Shown: positions 10,665 through 20,611 of the stretch, piece after piece
Layout of the letters: each line of letters starts with the position of its first letter
How positions within the stretch are numbered: the first letter of the stretch is position 1
DNA from: Sulfurirhabdus autotrophica
GTDB lineage: Bacteria > Pseudomonadota > Gammaproteobacteria > Burkholderiales > SMCO01
Assembly: GCF_004346685.1 (NCBI RefSeq)
Contig: NZ_SMCO01000021.1
Span: forward strand, 1-54,179
DNA length: 54,179 nucleotides
Reading direction: 5' to 3'
Notes under the pieces: model-generated
What the model was told of the DNA's origin: nothing
The model's database searches: none
The model's input: only the letters and a program-made list of their open reading frames with translations
Translations under genes and position numbers: made by a program

Positions 10665-11591
10665 ATGTTTACACAACGACTCAGCCCACTCAAACATAGT
10701 TTCGCACTACTTTGCTGTCTGGCTTTATTTTCATCCCCTTCTATTGGCGCTGAAATTACTATTACCGGTTCAAGCACCTTAGAGTCTTTCCTTAAACAAT
10801 GGGCGGCATTAGTTCAATCCAAATCCCCAACTACACAAATCAACATCTCCAGTCCCGGCACCAGCGTTGCTCCCAAGGCTTTGGTTCAGGATAAGACAGA
10901 TTTGGCCGCTATGAATCGTGAAATGACTAACGATGAAAGCGAAGCTTTTATTCGTACTCACGGTTATTACCCCACTGCAATTGCCGTCGCCATTGAAGCC
11001 GTTGCGCTGTACGTTCACCCTAGCAATCCCCTGCCGGGATTAGATGTCATTCAACTTGATGCGATATACTCCAAACACCACGGGTGTGGCTGGCGTGAAA
11101 CGGTTGATACATGGGGAAAACTAGGCGTTGACAGCACATGGAAATCTAAACCCATCAATTTGCTCGGCCATAACAAAAAATCTGCTGTTCGTGATTTTTT
11201 CAATAAAACTGTCATTTGCCGCGATGACTTCAAGGATGACATTCCAGAATTAAGTCACGAGCAATTACTGGCAAAAGTTGCTGAAGATCCCTACGCGCTA
11301 GGTTATGGTGCTTACCAGCCTGACAGCAAACTCAAAATAGTACCAATCAAGAAAGGGGGCACTAACTTTGTTCCGCTGACCCTTGAAAATGTCTACAATC
11401 GCAGTTACCGTCTGCAACATTATCTTTATTTATATGTAAACAAACCAAAAGATAAGGCGATTAACCCTGCTGTGCTGGATTTCCTGAAAACTGGCCTGAG
11501 CCAGCAAGGACAAGCTTTTGTAAAAGAAGCCGGTTACATTCCGCTTTCTGATGAATTAGTGCAACGGCAATTAAGCAAGTTAAATAAATAA
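10665..11591 (+). CDS. PstS-like periplasmic phosphate/anion-binding protein
   Basis: A 308-residue exported protein of the PBP-like family that includes PstS. An N-terminal signal peptide (hydrophobic stretch around residues 14-28, cleavage near S-I-G-A) precedes a mature start, E-I-T-I-T-G-S-S-T-L, containing the family's ligand-binding Gly-Ser-Ser-Thr turn. The ATG at 10665 has AAGGAA six bases upstream; an upstream in-frame start at 10566 would add about 33 residues ahead of the signal peptide and is less likely. No pstC, pstA or pstB is adjacent, so it may bind phosphate for sensing or another ligand rather than serve a local transporter. A hairpin follows it. Confidence 0.75.
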   Translation: MFTQRLSPLKHSFALLCCLALFSSPSIGAEITITGSSTLESFLKQWAALVQSKSPTTQINISSPGTSVAPKALVQDKTDLAAMNREMTNDESEAFIRTHGYYPTAIAVAIEAVALYVHPSNPLPGLDVIQLDAIYSKHHGCGWRETVDTWGKLGVDSTWKSKPINLLGHNKKSAVRDFFNKTVICRDDFKDDIPELSHEQLLAKVAEDPYALGYGAYQPDSKLKIVPIKKGGTNFVPLTLENVYNRSYRLQHYLYLYVNKPKDKAINPAVLDFLKTGLSQQGQAFVKEAGYIPLSDELVQRQLSKLNK

Positions 11592-11621
11592 CCTGGTTTT
11601 TGCCAACTTAATAAAAGCTAA

Positions 11622-11650
11622 CAAATAGGGGCCTCTTCAAGGGGCCTCTT
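11622..11650 (+). terminator. Probable terminator between the PstS-like gene and rubredoxin
   Basis: AGGGGCCTC and GGGGCCTCT flank a TTCAA loop. As plus-strand RNA this folds into a nine-pair stem using two G-U pairs, followed by a T-rich run. The two arms are also a direct repeat. It lies 30 bases after the PstS-like stop and abuts the rubredoxin stop. On the minus strand the wobble pairs become mismatches, so it serves mainly the rightward gene. Confidence 0.5.
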
Positions 11651-11829
11651 TAAATTTCAATCATCTCAAAATCATCTTTTCTTGCTCCACAGTCTGGACA
11701 GGTCCAGTTAATTGGAATGTCTTCCCACTTTGTACCGGGTGCAATCCCTTCATCTGGAGCCCCTTTAGCTTCATCATATATATACCCGCAAATCAGGCAC
11801 AAATAGGTTTTATATTCGCTTCCACTCAT
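11650..11829 (-). CDS. Rubredoxin
   Basis: A 59-residue one-iron electron carrier. Two Cys-x-x-Cys pairs (C-L-I-C-G-Y near residue 13 and C-P-D-C-G-A near residue 46) bind a single Fe, and the family signatures Y-D-E-A-K-G and G-T-x-W-E-D-I-P are present. The ATG at 11829 has AGGAA seven bases upstream; a longer frame reaches a TTG at 11883 but would add an unsupported tail. It is divergent from thiD and lies beside the cofactor genes, an arrangement common in betaproteobacteria. Its redox partner is unknown. Confidence 0.93.
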   Translation of the reverse strand: MSGSEYKTYLCLICGYIYDEAKGAPDEGIAPGTKWEDIPINWTCPDCGARKDDFEMIEI

Positions 11830-11996
11830 TTTAATTTCCTGCTTAAGTTTGTGGCACTGGAACCAATTCTGTGCCACAAGCAAATTTACGTTAAAATATG
11901 CATTTTAATCACAATCAAGCGATATTAACAGCGCGGCCACACAAGAATTTCTGCCTGTTTATTAACAGCACTACTATTCGTAAGCTACTAAATCTC

Positions 11997-12824
11997 ATGC
12001 CCCAGACACCTCCTCTCGTACTGACTTTCTCCGCTTCCGACTCAAGTGGCGGCGCAGGTATGCAAGCTGATATACTTACTCTCTCAAGTATGGGGTGCCA
12101 TCCTTTATCAGTTGTGACAGCCATCACTGTCCAGGACACTTTAGGGGTAAGTGATATCATGTCACTGGACGCTGAATGGGTGTCAGATCAGGCACGCGCC
12201 GTACTTGAGGACATGACCGTTAGCGCATTCAAGATCGGGCTGCTCGGTAGTGTTGAGATTATTGCCGTAATTGCAGAAATTATTGCAGATTATCCTGATA
12301 TTCCCTTGGTACTCGACCCCATTCTTGCGTCAGGTCGCGGTGACGAACTTGCATCCGAAGATATGGTGTCTGCCATGCGTGAACTGCTGCTTCCCCAAGT
12401 CACCCTCATCACACCGAATAGTCTCGAAGCACGACATCTGGCAGCCGACGAAAACGACGACGAAGATGACCCAAGCCTTGACGAATGTGCAATTCGCTTA
12501 TTGGACATGGGATGTGAATATGTCTTGATTACTGGAACCCATGAACATACACCGCAAGTGGTTAACACCTTGTACGGTCCAAACGGTCTGAAGCGCAGCG
12601 ACAAATGGCAACGTCTATCAGGAAGTTATCATGGCTCTGGATGTACCCTCGCCTCTGCAATTGCCGCCACATTCGCCCATGGCCTGGAAATCAACGATGC
12701 GGTGAAAGAGGCGCAAGAATTTACCTGGCAGGCCCTGCAGGCGGGATTTCGCCCTGGGATGGGGCAATATATACCAGACCGATTATTTTGGGCACGAGAA
12801 GAAGATGATGATGCCAAAGATTAA
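11997..12824 (+). CDS. thiD: ThiD: hydroxymethylpyrimidine (phosphate) kinase
   Basis: Phosphorylates HMP and HMP-phosphate to give HMP-PP for thiamin synthesis. The 275-residue protein shows the ribokinase-like fold: the N-terminal S-S-G-G-A-G-M-Q-A-D substrate motif, V-L-D-P-I in the middle, and the C-terminal G-S-G-C-T anion-hole/catalytic motif. The ATG at 11997 gives the usual length; an upstream ATG at 11898 would add 33 residues with no family counterpart. An acidic Asp/Glu insert (around residues 147-158) and an acidic C-terminus are small oddities. It overlaps thiE by 20 bases. I saw no TPP riboswitch upstream. Confidence 0.93.
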   Translation: MPQTPPLVLTFSASDSSGGAGMQADILTLSSMGCHPLSVVTAITVQDTLGVSDIMSLDAEWVSDQARAVLEDMTVSAFKIGLLGSVEIIAVIAEIIADYPDIPLVLDPILASGRGDELASEDMVSAMRELLLPQVTLITPNSLEARHLAADENDDEDDPSLDECAIRLLDMGCEYVLITGTHEHTPQVVNTLYGPNGLKRSDKWQRLSGSYHGSGCTLASAIAATFAHGLEINDAVKEAQEFTWQALQAGFRPGMGQYIPDRLFWAREEDDDAKD

Positions 12825-13446
12825 AGGGCTGTATGCCATTACACCTGATTGGACGGATACTGAAAAATTGCTTCATGCTACCCGTAGTCTTCTAGAAGGC
12901 GGAGCAAGCGCTATTCAATACCGCAATAAAAGCGATGATGTTGCATTACAGCACGCTCAAGCCAGCGAACTGATTCAGCTATGCCACTCATTCAAAGTGC
13001 CGTTGATCATTAATGATAACCTCCGACTGGCGGACCTGACCGATGCGGATGGTCTGCACTTAGGGGCGGAAGATGCTTCGATTCGGGAAGCCCGGTTTAT
13101 ATTGGGCCCGGATAAAATCATTGGTATATCTTGTTACGATAGACTGGATCGTGCCAAAGAAGCTGAGCAACAAGGTGCTGGTTATGTTGCTTTCGGGAGC
13201 TTTTTTGCTTCCCCAACCAAACCCAATGCCGTTAATGCGCCCTTGTTTTTACTTGAGGAAGCTAAGCGCGTTTTGCATATCCCAGTTGTCGCCATTGGCG
13301 GTATCACCCTGGATAACGCAAATCTTTTAGTTAAAGCTGGCGCAGATGCCGTAGCAGTTATTTCTGCTCTGTATGAGAGCAATGACTTGCATGCTTCGGC
13401 GGCAAATTTTACCAGTTTGTTCCATCGACCTGACCAAATTCAGTAA
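12805..13446 (+). CDS. thiE: ThiE: thiamin-phosphate synthase
   Basis: Joins HMP-PP and the thiazole phosphate to make thiamin phosphate. A TIM-barrel protein of about 213 residues with G-L-Y-A-I-T-P at the start, I-Q-Y-R-N-K-S (pyrophosphate-binding Arg/Lys), I-I-N-D-N (metal/substrate), G-L-H-L-G, and the C-terminal A-I-G-G-I phosphate loop. The start is a run of three ATG codons (12805, 12808, 12811) preceded by AGAAGAAG. I list the first; the choice does not matter to the fold. It overlaps the end of thiD, indicating translational coupling, and is followed nine bases later by hemL. Confidence 0.93.
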   Translation: MMMPKIKGLYAITPDWTDTEKLLHATRSLLEGGASAIQYRNKSDDVALQHAQASELIQLCHSFKVPLIINDNLRLADLTDADGLHLGAEDASIREARFILGPDKIIGISCYDRLDRAKEAEQQGAGYVAFGSFFASPTKPNAVNAPLFLLEEAKRVLHIPVVAIGGITLDNANLLVKAGADAVAVISALYESNDLHASAANFTSLFHRPDQIQ

Positions 13447-13454
13447 GGAAAATC

Positions 13455-14738
13455 ATGACCTCACGAAACCAGCAACTTTTTGAGCAATCCATTAAACATA
13501 TTCCTGGCGGTGTTAACTCACCTGTACGCGCTTTTAAATCAGTCGGCGGTAACCCCCTCTTTTTTAAACGTGGGAAAGGGGCCTATGTCTGGGATGCTGA
13601 CGACAAGGCTTATATAGATTACGTAGGATCATGGGGGCCACTGATCCTGGGCCATGCACATCCCAAAGTCATTAATGCGGTCAAAGAAAGTGCTGAACGT
13701 GGGTTAAGCTTTGGCGCACCAACTGAAACAGAGCTAGAAATGGCTGATTTATTGTGTGAACTGGTTCCCAGTATGGAACAAGTACGTTTAGTCAGTTCAG
13801 GCACCGAGGCAACCATGAGCGCCATTCGTCTGGCACGTGGCTTTACAGGTCGCAGCAAAATTATAAAATTTGAAGGTTGCTATCACGGTCATGCGGATTC
13901 CCTGCTGGTAAAAGCGGGATCTGGTGCACTTACATTTGGCCAGCCAAGTTCTGCTGGAATTCCACCTGAAGTTGCCGCTCACACTTTAGTCTTGGATTAC
14001 AACAATACTGAGCAACTTGCCGATACATTCAAGCAAATCGGCAATGAAATTGCCGCGGTCATTATCGAACCCGTTGCGGGCAATATGAATCTGGTCGCCC
14101 CCAAACTTGAGTTTCTTAAATCATTACGCGAACTATGCACACAACACGGAACGGTGTTGATCTTTGATGAAGTCATGACTGGATTTCGCGTCGGCCCTCA
14201 GTGCGCACAGGGGCTGTATGGCATTAAGCCGGACTTGACTACGTTAGGAAAAATCATTGGTGGCGGCATGCCTGTTGGCGCATTTGGTGGCAGGCGCGAC
14301 ATAATGCAATGTATCGCCCCTGTCGGCCCGGTATATCAGGCCGGGACATTATCAGGCAACCCAGTAGCTGTAGCTGCCGGACTGGAAACACTTCGCCTGG
14401 TTCAAGCACCGGGTTTTTATGACCAACTGGCTGCCAGCACACTCACCCTGATTGAAGGTTTAAAATTAGCCGCCAAGGCATCCGGGGTTGTTTTTTCAGC
14501 CCAGGCGATCGGCGGGATGTTTGGCTTGTATTTCAGTGAAACACCGCCCCAGAGTTTTGATGAAGTGATGAAATGTGACAAGGACAAATTCAATGCCTTC
14601 TTTCATGCCATGCTGGATGAAGGCGTCTACTTTGCCCCTTCCGCATTTGAGGCCGGGTTTGTTTCAGCTGCCCATGGTGCTGAAGAAATCAATAAAACTA
14701 TCGAGTCTGCCAAGAAAGCATTCTCACTTTTGAAATAG
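13455..14738 (+). CDS. hemL: HemL: glutamate-1-semialdehyde 2,1-aminomutase
   Basis: A PLP enzyme that converts glutamate-1-semialdehyde to 5-aminolevulinate in the C5 haem pathway. It is 427 residues, the normal family length. Visible are [11 protein letters not shown] at the N-terminus, the S-S-G-T-E-A PLP phosphate loop, F-D-E-V-M-T-G-F, and Lys266 in T-L-G-K-I-I-G-G-G as the Schiff-base lysine. The ATG has AAGGAAAA six bases upstream. It is in an operon with thiD-thiE. HemB, which uses its product, is encoded 6 kb away in this window. Confidence 0.96.
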   Translation: MTSRNQQLFEQSIKHIPGGVNSPVRAFKSVGGNPLFFKRGKGAYVWDADDKAYIDYVGSWGPLILGHAHPKVINAVKESAERGLSFGAPTETELEMADLLCELVPSMEQVRLVSSGTEATMSAIRLARGFTGRSKIIKFEGCYHGHADSLLVKAGSGALTFGQPSSAGIPPEVAAHTLVLDYNNTEQLADTFKQIGNEIAAVIIEPVAGNMNLVAPKLEFLKSLRELCTQHGTVLIFDEVMTGFRVGPQCAQGLYGIKPDLTTLGKIIGGGMPVGAFGGRRDIMQCIAPVGPVYQAGTLSGNPVAVAAGLETLRLVQAPGFYDQLAASTLTLIEGLKLAAKASGVVFSAQAIGGMFGLYFSETPPQSFDEVMKCDKDKFNAFFHAMLDEGVYFAPSAFEAGFVSAAHGAEEINKTIESAKKAFSLLK

Positions 14739-14747
14739 AACAATTAA

Positions 14748-15902
14748 ATGTCTACGGAAATCACCAGCGAAGATGCGCTATGCCTGAATGTGCTGCTGGC
14801 CTCCAATGTGCAGGCCATCCGCATAGATGAATCTACCATGACCGTACACGCGCTGACCGATCGAGGGGAAGCAACCGTTGCGCTCCACCCGGATTGCCGC
14901 CATGACCAGTATTTGAGACTGGTCCGGGAAACATTATCAGAACACGCGCTAGATTCACCTGGCGGGTACCCCGTATACCTGCGCCGCTGGTCCAGAATGG
15001 GTCAACTGCGTGACGAAACCCTGCCGCAACTTCTGTTGACCGGCGAACCAGAGGCGGTCATTGCAGTCGTCTATGCTGCCGGTTTGACGGATGAAATAGC
15101 CCGCCGGGCCTGGTGGATTATGCCTACAGCTGAAATTGCAAGACGCATGCTGGAAAAACCCGCCGTTGCCGAAGGCCAGATGGGCAAAGTGTTAGCCGAT
15201 TTTCTGGTTGAGCATTTGCCATTTGAAGAAGACCATTACGCCATAATCGAAACGATTCGATTTCTGCTCCACACTGGGCTAGTTGACGATACAACCCGTG
15301 AAAGATTATGGAAAAAAGGCCGCTATAAAAATGCCTATTATGTGGGATTTCTGGAACAGTCTCCGGACAGACTACCTGGCCTGATACCAGCGCGAAGCGA
15401 TATCGACTCAATCAATGTAAGGCTGGAGCAATTGGTTGCTAACGGGAACACCGTAGCACTGCAAATCAACCGGATATTTTCCAACCAAGGCCAGACGTTC
15501 CTAAGCACATGTGAAGAGGTATTACGCCATCCAGCAACTCAGGACGTCGTGAATATTCTGCTCAATGCTTTAGGTAACTATTTCCGTTCAGGCTTATCAA
15601 TTACCCTTACTGATACCGGAAATGACATCAATATCTGCATCCAGAAGGCAGAACAAGTATGTGAGGCGGCAGTTACTGAATCAAGCTGCCCAGAAGTACA
15701 GATTCGGGAACTTTTAACTGCTTTACCGCAATTACAGCCAGAAGTTCGCGCCATGTTGGTGCTATCCACAGTCAGCTCTGGAATGGCCGAACCCATTTTT
15801 GCCCGTACCACTGCCATTGGCACTTTAATGCGCACTAAACTGGAGCCGGTGACATTCCCTTTGTTCGAGCAAATTGCCATATTACGCGGCAAATCGGCTT
15901 AA
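14748..15902 (+). CDS. Conserved cytoplasmic protein, resembles DsrS
   Basis: A 384-residue soluble protein with no signal peptide or membrane segment. From memory, its N-terminal pattern (S-x-E-D-A-L-x-L-N-V-L-L-A, then S-P-G-G-Y-P-V-Y-L-R-R-W and A-R-R-A-W-W) matches the family annotated DsrS. That gene is associated with the dsr sulfur-oxidation cluster but is also found alone beside hemL in betaproteobacteria. Its biochemical role is not established, and no dsr gene lies in this window. It starts nine bases after hemL and is co-directional, so it is probably the last gene of the thi-hem operon. The name needs a profile search; the gene call itself is safe. Confidence 0.7.
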   Translation: MSTEITSEDALCLNVLLASNVQAIRIDESTMTVHALTDRGEATVALHPDCRHDQYLRLVRETLSEHALDSPGGYPVYLRRWSRMGQLRDETLPQLLLTGEPEAVIAVVYAAGLTDEIARRAWWIMPTAEIARRMLEKPAVAEGQMGKVLADFLVEHLPFEEDHYAIIETIRFLLHTGLVDDTTRERLWKKGRYKNAYYVGFLEQSPDRLPGLIPARSDIDSINVRLEQLVANGNTVALQINRIFSNQGQTFLSTCEEVLRHPATQDVVNILLNALGNYFRSGLSITLTDTGNDINICIQKAEQVCEAAVTESSCPEVQIRELLTALPQLQPEVRAMLVLSTVSSGMAEPIFARTTAIGTLMRTKLEPVTFPLFEQIAILRGKSA

Positions 15903-15946
15903 TTAAAAATTCAACCGACTTGCCAAAACAACATATTGAATATGTT

Positions 15947-17092
15947 TTACAACGTCCCGTAGGAATGCAGACCTGACAAAAACATATTCACACCCAGGAA
16001 TGCAAAAGCTGTTACCAGCAAGCCAACAATCGCCCACCATGCCAGCATCGGACCACGCAAACCTTTTACCAGACGTATATGCAACCATGCTGCATAATTC
16101 AACCAGACGATCAGCGCCCAAGTTTCTTTAGGATCCCAGGACCAATACCCGCCCCATGCTTCCGCTGCCCACATTGCCCCTAAAACAGTTGCAATCGTGA
16201 AGAATGCAAAGCCGATGGTAATCGCTTTGTACATCACATCATCCAGCACATCCAGACTTGGCAAACGACTGACAAGCATTCCTTTTGACACAAAAATATA
16301 CGCCACCCCAATCATGGCAGCCAGTGCAAAAGAGCCATAACCGATGAAATTAGCCGGCACATGAAGCTTCATCCAGTATGACTGCAGTGCTGGCACTAAA
16401 GGTTGAATTTCGTAAGCTTGGCGCCCAAACGTATACCACAGCAAAAATCCTACCGCCGCACTGATAACCAGAAGTACAAAGGCTCCCATCTGCCTGTTTT
16501 GATAATATTTTTCGTAAAACAGGTAAAGCAGGGACGTAATAATGGAAAACAGAATAAACACTTCATACAGGTTGCTGATAGGGATGTGACCCACATCCGG
16601 GCTAATCAGATATGACTCATACCAGCGCACCATCAGCCCGACAAGACCCATGGTTACCGCACTCCATGTCAGGCTGCTGGCTACTTTGTAAGTAAACTCA
16701 GAACGGGCAATAAGGCCAATCCAGTAAGTTACCGTCGCCAGCACAAACAAAGCACTCATCCACATAATCGCGGACTGACTGGATATCAGGAATTTCAACC
16801 AGAATACCTGTTCTGCTCTGGGTAGCTGCCCTTGATACAGGCTGATACTGAACAAACTCACCCCTGTCACCACAATCATCAAGGTGCGCACCGGTTTCCA
16901 ATACCACCCCAGACCCAATAACATCCCAGCAATCAGCACCAGAATACCTTGCTCATAACCATCCATGTAACTGCCATAGAGTCGATAAGCGTATACGCTG
17001 CCAGCTACTAAAAATGCGGCATACAGCCAATCAAACCAGGAGATTTGTTTGAGCCAGTTACGCTGTTCTGAATATTCTTGTGCCAATTCCAT
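15947..17092 (-). CDS. ccsB: CcsB (CcsA/ResC family): haem-handling subunit of System II cytochrome c synthase
   Basis: A polytopic membrane protein of 381 residues with about eight hydrophobic segments. The tryptophan-rich haem-binding WWD-type motif is clear (G-G-Y-W-S-W-D-P-K-E-T-W, near residue 315). Conserved histidines flank it, for example in K-L-H-V-P. With ResB it exports haem and attaches it to apocytochromes in the periplasm. The ATG has AAGGAA just upstream, and the gene begins two bases past the resB stop, so the two are translationally coupled. Confidence 0.95.
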   Translation of the reverse strand: MELAQEYSEQRNWLKQISWFDWLYAAFLVAGSVYAYRLYGSYMDGYEQGILVLIAGMLLGLGWYWKPVRTLMIVVTGVSLFSISLYQGQLPRAEQVFWLKFLISSQSAIMWMSALFVLATVTYWIGLIARSEFTYKVASSLTWSAVTMGLVGLMVRWYESYLISPDVGHIPISNLYEVFILFSIITSLLYLFYEKYYQNRQMGAFVLLVISAAVGFLLWYTFGRQAYEIQPLVPALQSYWMKLHVPANFIGYGSFALAAMIGVAYIFVSKGMLVSRLPSLDVLDDVMYKAITIGFAFFTIATVLGAMWAAEAWGGYWSWDPKETWALIVWLNYAAWLHIRLVKGLRGPMLAWWAIVGLLVTAFAFLGVNMFLSGLHSYGTL

Positions 17093-17094
17093 GA

Positions 17095-19143
17095 TTATTC
17101 CTTCAATAATGCCGCAACATCTTGTTTATGAAGATTAAACTCTTTTTCAAAATCAAGCGTCTTTCTGTTACCAGACATGGCAAATAACAACTTCCCATCC
17201 TGAGGTTTAAGCAACAACCAAATTCTGCGCTCCCGAATATAAAACATGGCAAACACACCTAAAATCAAAAGAGCCGAACCACCATATACGATATTCTTGC
17301 CGGGTGAACGCGTCAACTGCAAGCCAGTTGCTTTCACCTCGTCATATTGCACAAGTTGCAGGTAAACTGGCGCGCCATAAAAGAAAAGGTCACTGATTGT
17401 ATTCAAGCTATCCCGCACAAACTGCAGACTGTTTGCGTCCATTTTTGCTGGGCTCTGACCTGCCCGCTCTCGCGTTAACTGATACGCGTCAAACACGGCG
17501 CCTTCCAGAATTTTCAGATAAGTCTGGGCGGCTTTCTCCTGCTCAGCTTTAGGAACTGCCTGCTGGATAAATTTTGCAAGGGCATCATATCCATGGGTAC
17601 CGAACATTTCCAGTACGCGCTCTGTGCTTTCAATTAGCTTAGAACGTAACGTTTCGCTGACTGCCTCACCTTGAAGCGCATCTTTAGCAAAACGTTTTGC
17701 AATTTCCGGGTACATCGCCTTGTCAAAAAGCGCTGCGCGCAAACGCATAAAGCCCTCAATACTTCCCCCATCATCCATAGGAAAACGTACATAACGAAGT
17801 GGTTCGCCTGGGTTGCTGCGTATGCCACTCAATAAATACCAGCGATTTTCCAGCAGAATCGGCAACATATAGTTACTATATTCCGTTGCCTGGCCTTGTG
17901 CATCCCGTACTTTATACTGGAAACTTGGGCCTACGTTATGTAGCCCTTTATCTTGTTTTCCAGCAGCATTTGTACCAAAAACGCTCATCGCACTTTGCGC
18001 AAGAGTTTCAGACTTCTTCACTTCCTCAACAACACCTGCCCCTGTATTTTCAATATTAAATGGTCGGAATTCAGTGAATTCGATCGTATATTGATTCTGA
18101 CCACTCGTTAACTTCGTTGATCCATTTACTTTGCCATCTACCGGGAAGGACTTATCCAGTGGAGATAACAGGTTCCACCCATTCAAAGTGAAATGCGTTC
18201 CGCCATCACCAAAGCTCGCCTGATAAATGGCAACGCCTTTATAAATTAAAGGGTGATTGACGGTAATAGTGTGCTGAATTGACTCACCCGTCTCTTTATC
18301 TGTCACCACGAGATCACTGGCAAATGATTTAGGTTGTCCGGTTGTATAATGTTCGATATGAAATTTCTTCAAAGCCACATTAAATGGCAAATCCTGAACT
18401 AAATAGCCTTCACCTACATTCAAAAACACGACATCCGCGCTCATTCCTTCAGGAATAGTTACATTTCCTCGAAAAGACAAGTTACTTGGAGAAAGCCGAC
18501 TTTCTGTCGATACCTGGCTCTCTGGTATATCTCGTGTTTCAATTTTCTTGAACCCCAACGCTTCCTGGAGCTTCAGCGGCACATTTCCATCCAGCAAACC
18601 GCCAATACAAATAATAACGATTGCAGAATGGGTCAATATATAACCCACGCGATGATAGCTACCAGCTTTAGCCGCCACCATTACGCCGGATTCAGTATCA
18701 TTCACTTTAAGCCGGTAACCACGTTTTGTTAAATAATCGGTTAAACGCGGTAATAACTTTTCTTGAGAAATCGTTGCTTCATATTCTGCCTGATGGGAAA
18801 AATGCCGGAGGGAGTTCTCTTGAGCATGCTCACGGAAACTTCGCATTTCCCTCAACATCAATGGAGTATTTCGATATATGCACAAACTGGTTGAGATTAC
18901 CAAAAAGACCAAAATAGCCAAAAACCAACTCGTATGATAAACATCGTACAAGCCCATTGTTTTGAAAAGAGGAAACCAAAACTGGCCAAACTCAATCACG
19001 TAATTTGGGTATGGCTCGTTCTGTTTCAGAACCGTGCCAATAATGGAAGCAATAGCAAGCACTGTTAGCAAGCTGATAGCAAAACGCATTGAGCTCAGCA
19101 GTTCATATACTGATTTGCTGAAAGTTTGAGGTTGCACAGGCAA
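17095..19143 (-). CDS. resB: ResB (Ccs1): partner subunit of System II cytochrome c synthase
   Basis: A 682-residue membrane protein. It has three N-terminal transmembrane segments (around residues 19-36, 75-95 and 165-185), a long periplasmic domain, and a last transmembrane segment near residue 635 followed by a cytoplasmic tail. The motif L-S-S-M-R-F-A-I-S-L-L and G-T-V-L-K-Q-N match the ResB family. Together with CcsB it makes the cytochrome c synthase. No ATG precedes the first helix; TTG at 19143 or GTG at 19137 fits the family N-terminus better than the internal ATG at 19089, although neither has a strong ribosome site. It is separated from cytochrome c4 by a terminator. Confidence 0.93.
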   Translation of the reverse strand: MPVQPQTFSKSVYELLSSMRFAISLLTVLAIASIIGTVLKQNEPYPNYVIEFGQFWFPLFKTMGLYDVYHTSWFLAILVFLVISTSLCIYRNTPLMLREMRSFREHAQENSLRHFSHQAEYEATISQEKLLPRLTDYLTKRGYRLKVNDTESGVMVAAKAGSYHRVGYILTHSAIVIICIGGLLDGNVPLKLQEALGFKKIETRDIPESQVSTESRLSPSNLSFRGNVTIPEGMSADVVFLNVGEGYLVQDLPFNVALKKFHIEHYTTGQPKSFASDLVVTDKETGESIQHTITVNHPLIYKGVAIYQASFGDGGTHFTLNGWNLLSPLDKSFPVDGKVNGSTKLTSGQNQYTIEFTEFRPFNIENTGAGVVEEVKKSETLAQSAMSVFGTNAAGKQDKGLHNVGPSFQYKVRDAQGQATEYSNYMLPILLENRWYLLSGIRSNPGEPLRYVRFPMDDGGSIEGFMRLRAALFDKAMYPEIAKRFAKDALQGEAVSETLRSKLIESTERVLEMFGTHGYDALAKFIQQAVPKAEQEKAAQTYLKILEGAVFDAYQLTRERAGQSPAKMDANSLQFVRDSLNTISDLFFYGAPVYLQLVQYDEVKATGLQLTRSPGKNIVYGGSALLILGVFAMFYIRERRIWLLLKPQDGKLLFAMSGNRKTLDFEKEFNLHKQDVAALLKE

Positions 19144-19167
19144 AATTATCAGGATGAGTTGAGAAAA

Positions 19168-19192
19168 AAAGGGTGGCTATATGCCACCCTTT
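19168..19192 (-). terminator. Rho-independent terminator after cytochrome c4
   Basis: A perfect 10-bp stem (arms 19168-19177 and 19183-19192) with a five-base loop is followed on the minus strand by a run of seven T residues. It lies 34 bases past the cytochrome c4 stop and just upstream of resB, so c4 is likely transcribed separately, with some read-through possible. Confidence 0.88.
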
Positions 19193-19225
19193 AATTAGTA
19201 CATCTTTTTACAAAAAAGTTTCAGA

Positions 19226-19846
19226 TTAATGCAAACCTGAAATATATTCAGCAGCAGCTTTCATTTCCTGATCTGTCATTTTAGCAGCTATAACACGCAT
19301 CATTTTAGCGCCATCGTTTGCACGTTCGCCACTTCTGAAGAGCTTAAGCTGAGTGAGCACATACTCTGCATGTTGACTACCCAAACGCGGAAACTGCACT
19401 GGAATGCCTGCGCCTGCAGGGCCATGGCAAGCTGCACAAGCAGGTACGCCACTAGCCGCATTACCACCTTTAAATATCTTTTGACCTTGCGCTACCAATT
19501 CCTGATCTTTGGCTGCACCCGGCTTGATCGTCTTTTCGCTAAAATACGCACCTAAATTGAGCATATCTTCAGGAGTTAAAGCAGCAACCATCCCTGACAT
19601 AACGGCACTCTTGCGATCGCCAGATTTGAAATCATGAAGCTGCTTGGTAATATACTCAGCATGCTGACCAGCCAACTTGGGGTTTGCGCCGCTGGTGCTA
19701 TTACCGTCTGCGCCATGGCAAGCAGCACAGACTTGAGTCACGATTTGCTGCGCCTTAGCAGGATCGGCCTTTGTGGCAGTTTCAGCGCTCGCTGAAGCGG
19801 TAACTAACAATCCGGCCACTGCAAACATCGCCATGATTCCTTTCAT
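19226..19846 (-). CDS. Cytochrome c4 (dihaem periplasmic cytochrome)
   Basis: A 206-residue exported dihaem cytochrome. A signal peptide (M-K-G-I-M-A-M-F-A-V-A..., cleavage after A-S-A) precedes two tandem cytochrome c domains. Each domain has C-A-A-C-H and a downstream methionine ligand region. It carries electrons from the bc1 complex toward terminal oxidases. The ATG has AAGGAGC seven bases upstream, an ideal ribosome site. It is divergent from engB and upstream of the resB-ccsB maturation genes, which would attach its haems. Confidence 0.95.
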   Translation of the reverse strand: MKGIMAMFAVAGLLVTASASAETATKADPAKAQQIVTQVCAACHGADGNSTSGANPKLAGQHAEYITKQLHDFKSGDRKSAVMSGMVAALTPEDMLNLGAYFSEKTIKPGAAKDQELVAQGQKIFKGGNAASGVPACAACHGPAGAGIPVQFPRLGSQHAEYVLTQLKLFRSGERANDGAKMMRVIAAKMTDQEMKAAAEYISGLH

Positions 19847-19968
19847 TCTTTGCTCCTTAAACTTTGCACAAACAAGTTATTAACTGAAAAAGTTGCTATT
19901 CTATACCAAGATTTAGTTATCATGCCAGTATTAAGCAATCATTCACATTTTACCCCAAAAGTTAAAAC

Positions 19969-20607
19969 ATGCCTTTATTTCAGAACGCAACCTTTCTTGT
20001 TACCGTTAATCATTTGCGTGACCTGCCTCCTCACACCGGCCTGGAAGTAGCGTTTGCCGGGCGGTCCAATGCGGGAAAATCCAGCGCAATTAACACACTT
20101 GCTAATCGCAACAGGCTTGCTTACGTCAGCAAAACACCTGGCCGAACCCAGCATATCAATTATTTTACATTGGGAAATGACCGTTATTTGGTCGATCTTC
20201 CAGGCTATGGTTACGCCAAAGTACCGCCGACCATTCGACAGCACTGGGAAAAATTGCTGAGCACCTATCTGCAAGTGCGGCCGCAATTATGCGGACTAGT
20301 CATGATTATGGATATTCGCCATCCATTTACACCGCTTGACCAAAAAATGCTGGAGTGGTTTTTGCCTACTGGTAAACCCGTCCACATATTAATGACTAAA
20401 TCGGACAAGTTTTCCAGGCAGGAGTCCAGCAAAGCTTTGTTTGAAGCAAAGGCAGTCCTGGCTAAATCTTATCCCAACTGCACCATTCAGCTTTTTTCCA
20501 GCTTGAAACGACTCGGCATTGAAGAGGCGGAAAACGCCATTAACAGCTGGCTAAGCAAACCAAGCTTGTCCGAAAGCGTCGCTGCCGAACAAGAAAACAA
20601 AGAATAA
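19969..20607 (+). CDS. engB: EngB/YsxC (YihA): ribosome-biogenesis GTPase
   Basis: A 212-residue GTPase needed for assembly of the large ribosomal subunit. G1 is G-R-S-N-A-G-K-S near residue 30. G3 is D-L-P-G-Y-G-Y-A-K, characteristic of this family, and G4 is M-T-K-S-D-K. The length is normal. The start is the ATG at 19969; no strong ribosome site is visible. It lies divergent to cytochrome c4 and upstream of hemB, the common betaproteobacterial arrangement. A strong hairpin begins five bases after the stop. Confidence 0.95.
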   Translation: MPLFQNATFLVTVNHLRDLPPHTGLEVAFAGRSNAGKSSAINTLANRNRLAYVSKTPGRTQHINYFTLGNDRYLVDLPGYGYAKVPPTIRQHWEKLLSTYLQVRPQLCGLVMIMDIRHPFTPLDQKMLEWFLPTGKPVHILMTKSDKFSRQESSKALFEAKAVLAKSYPNCTIQLFSSLKRLGIEEAENAINSWLSKPSLSESVAAEQENKE

Positions 20608-20611
20608 AAAA

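Noticed and set aside
11849-11879. 9-bp inverted repeat TTGTGGCAC/GTGCCACAA between rubredoxin and thiD
   Set aside because: It is symmetric and could be an operator, but I see no promoter boxes or second copy to support a function. It does not resemble a TPP riboswitch.
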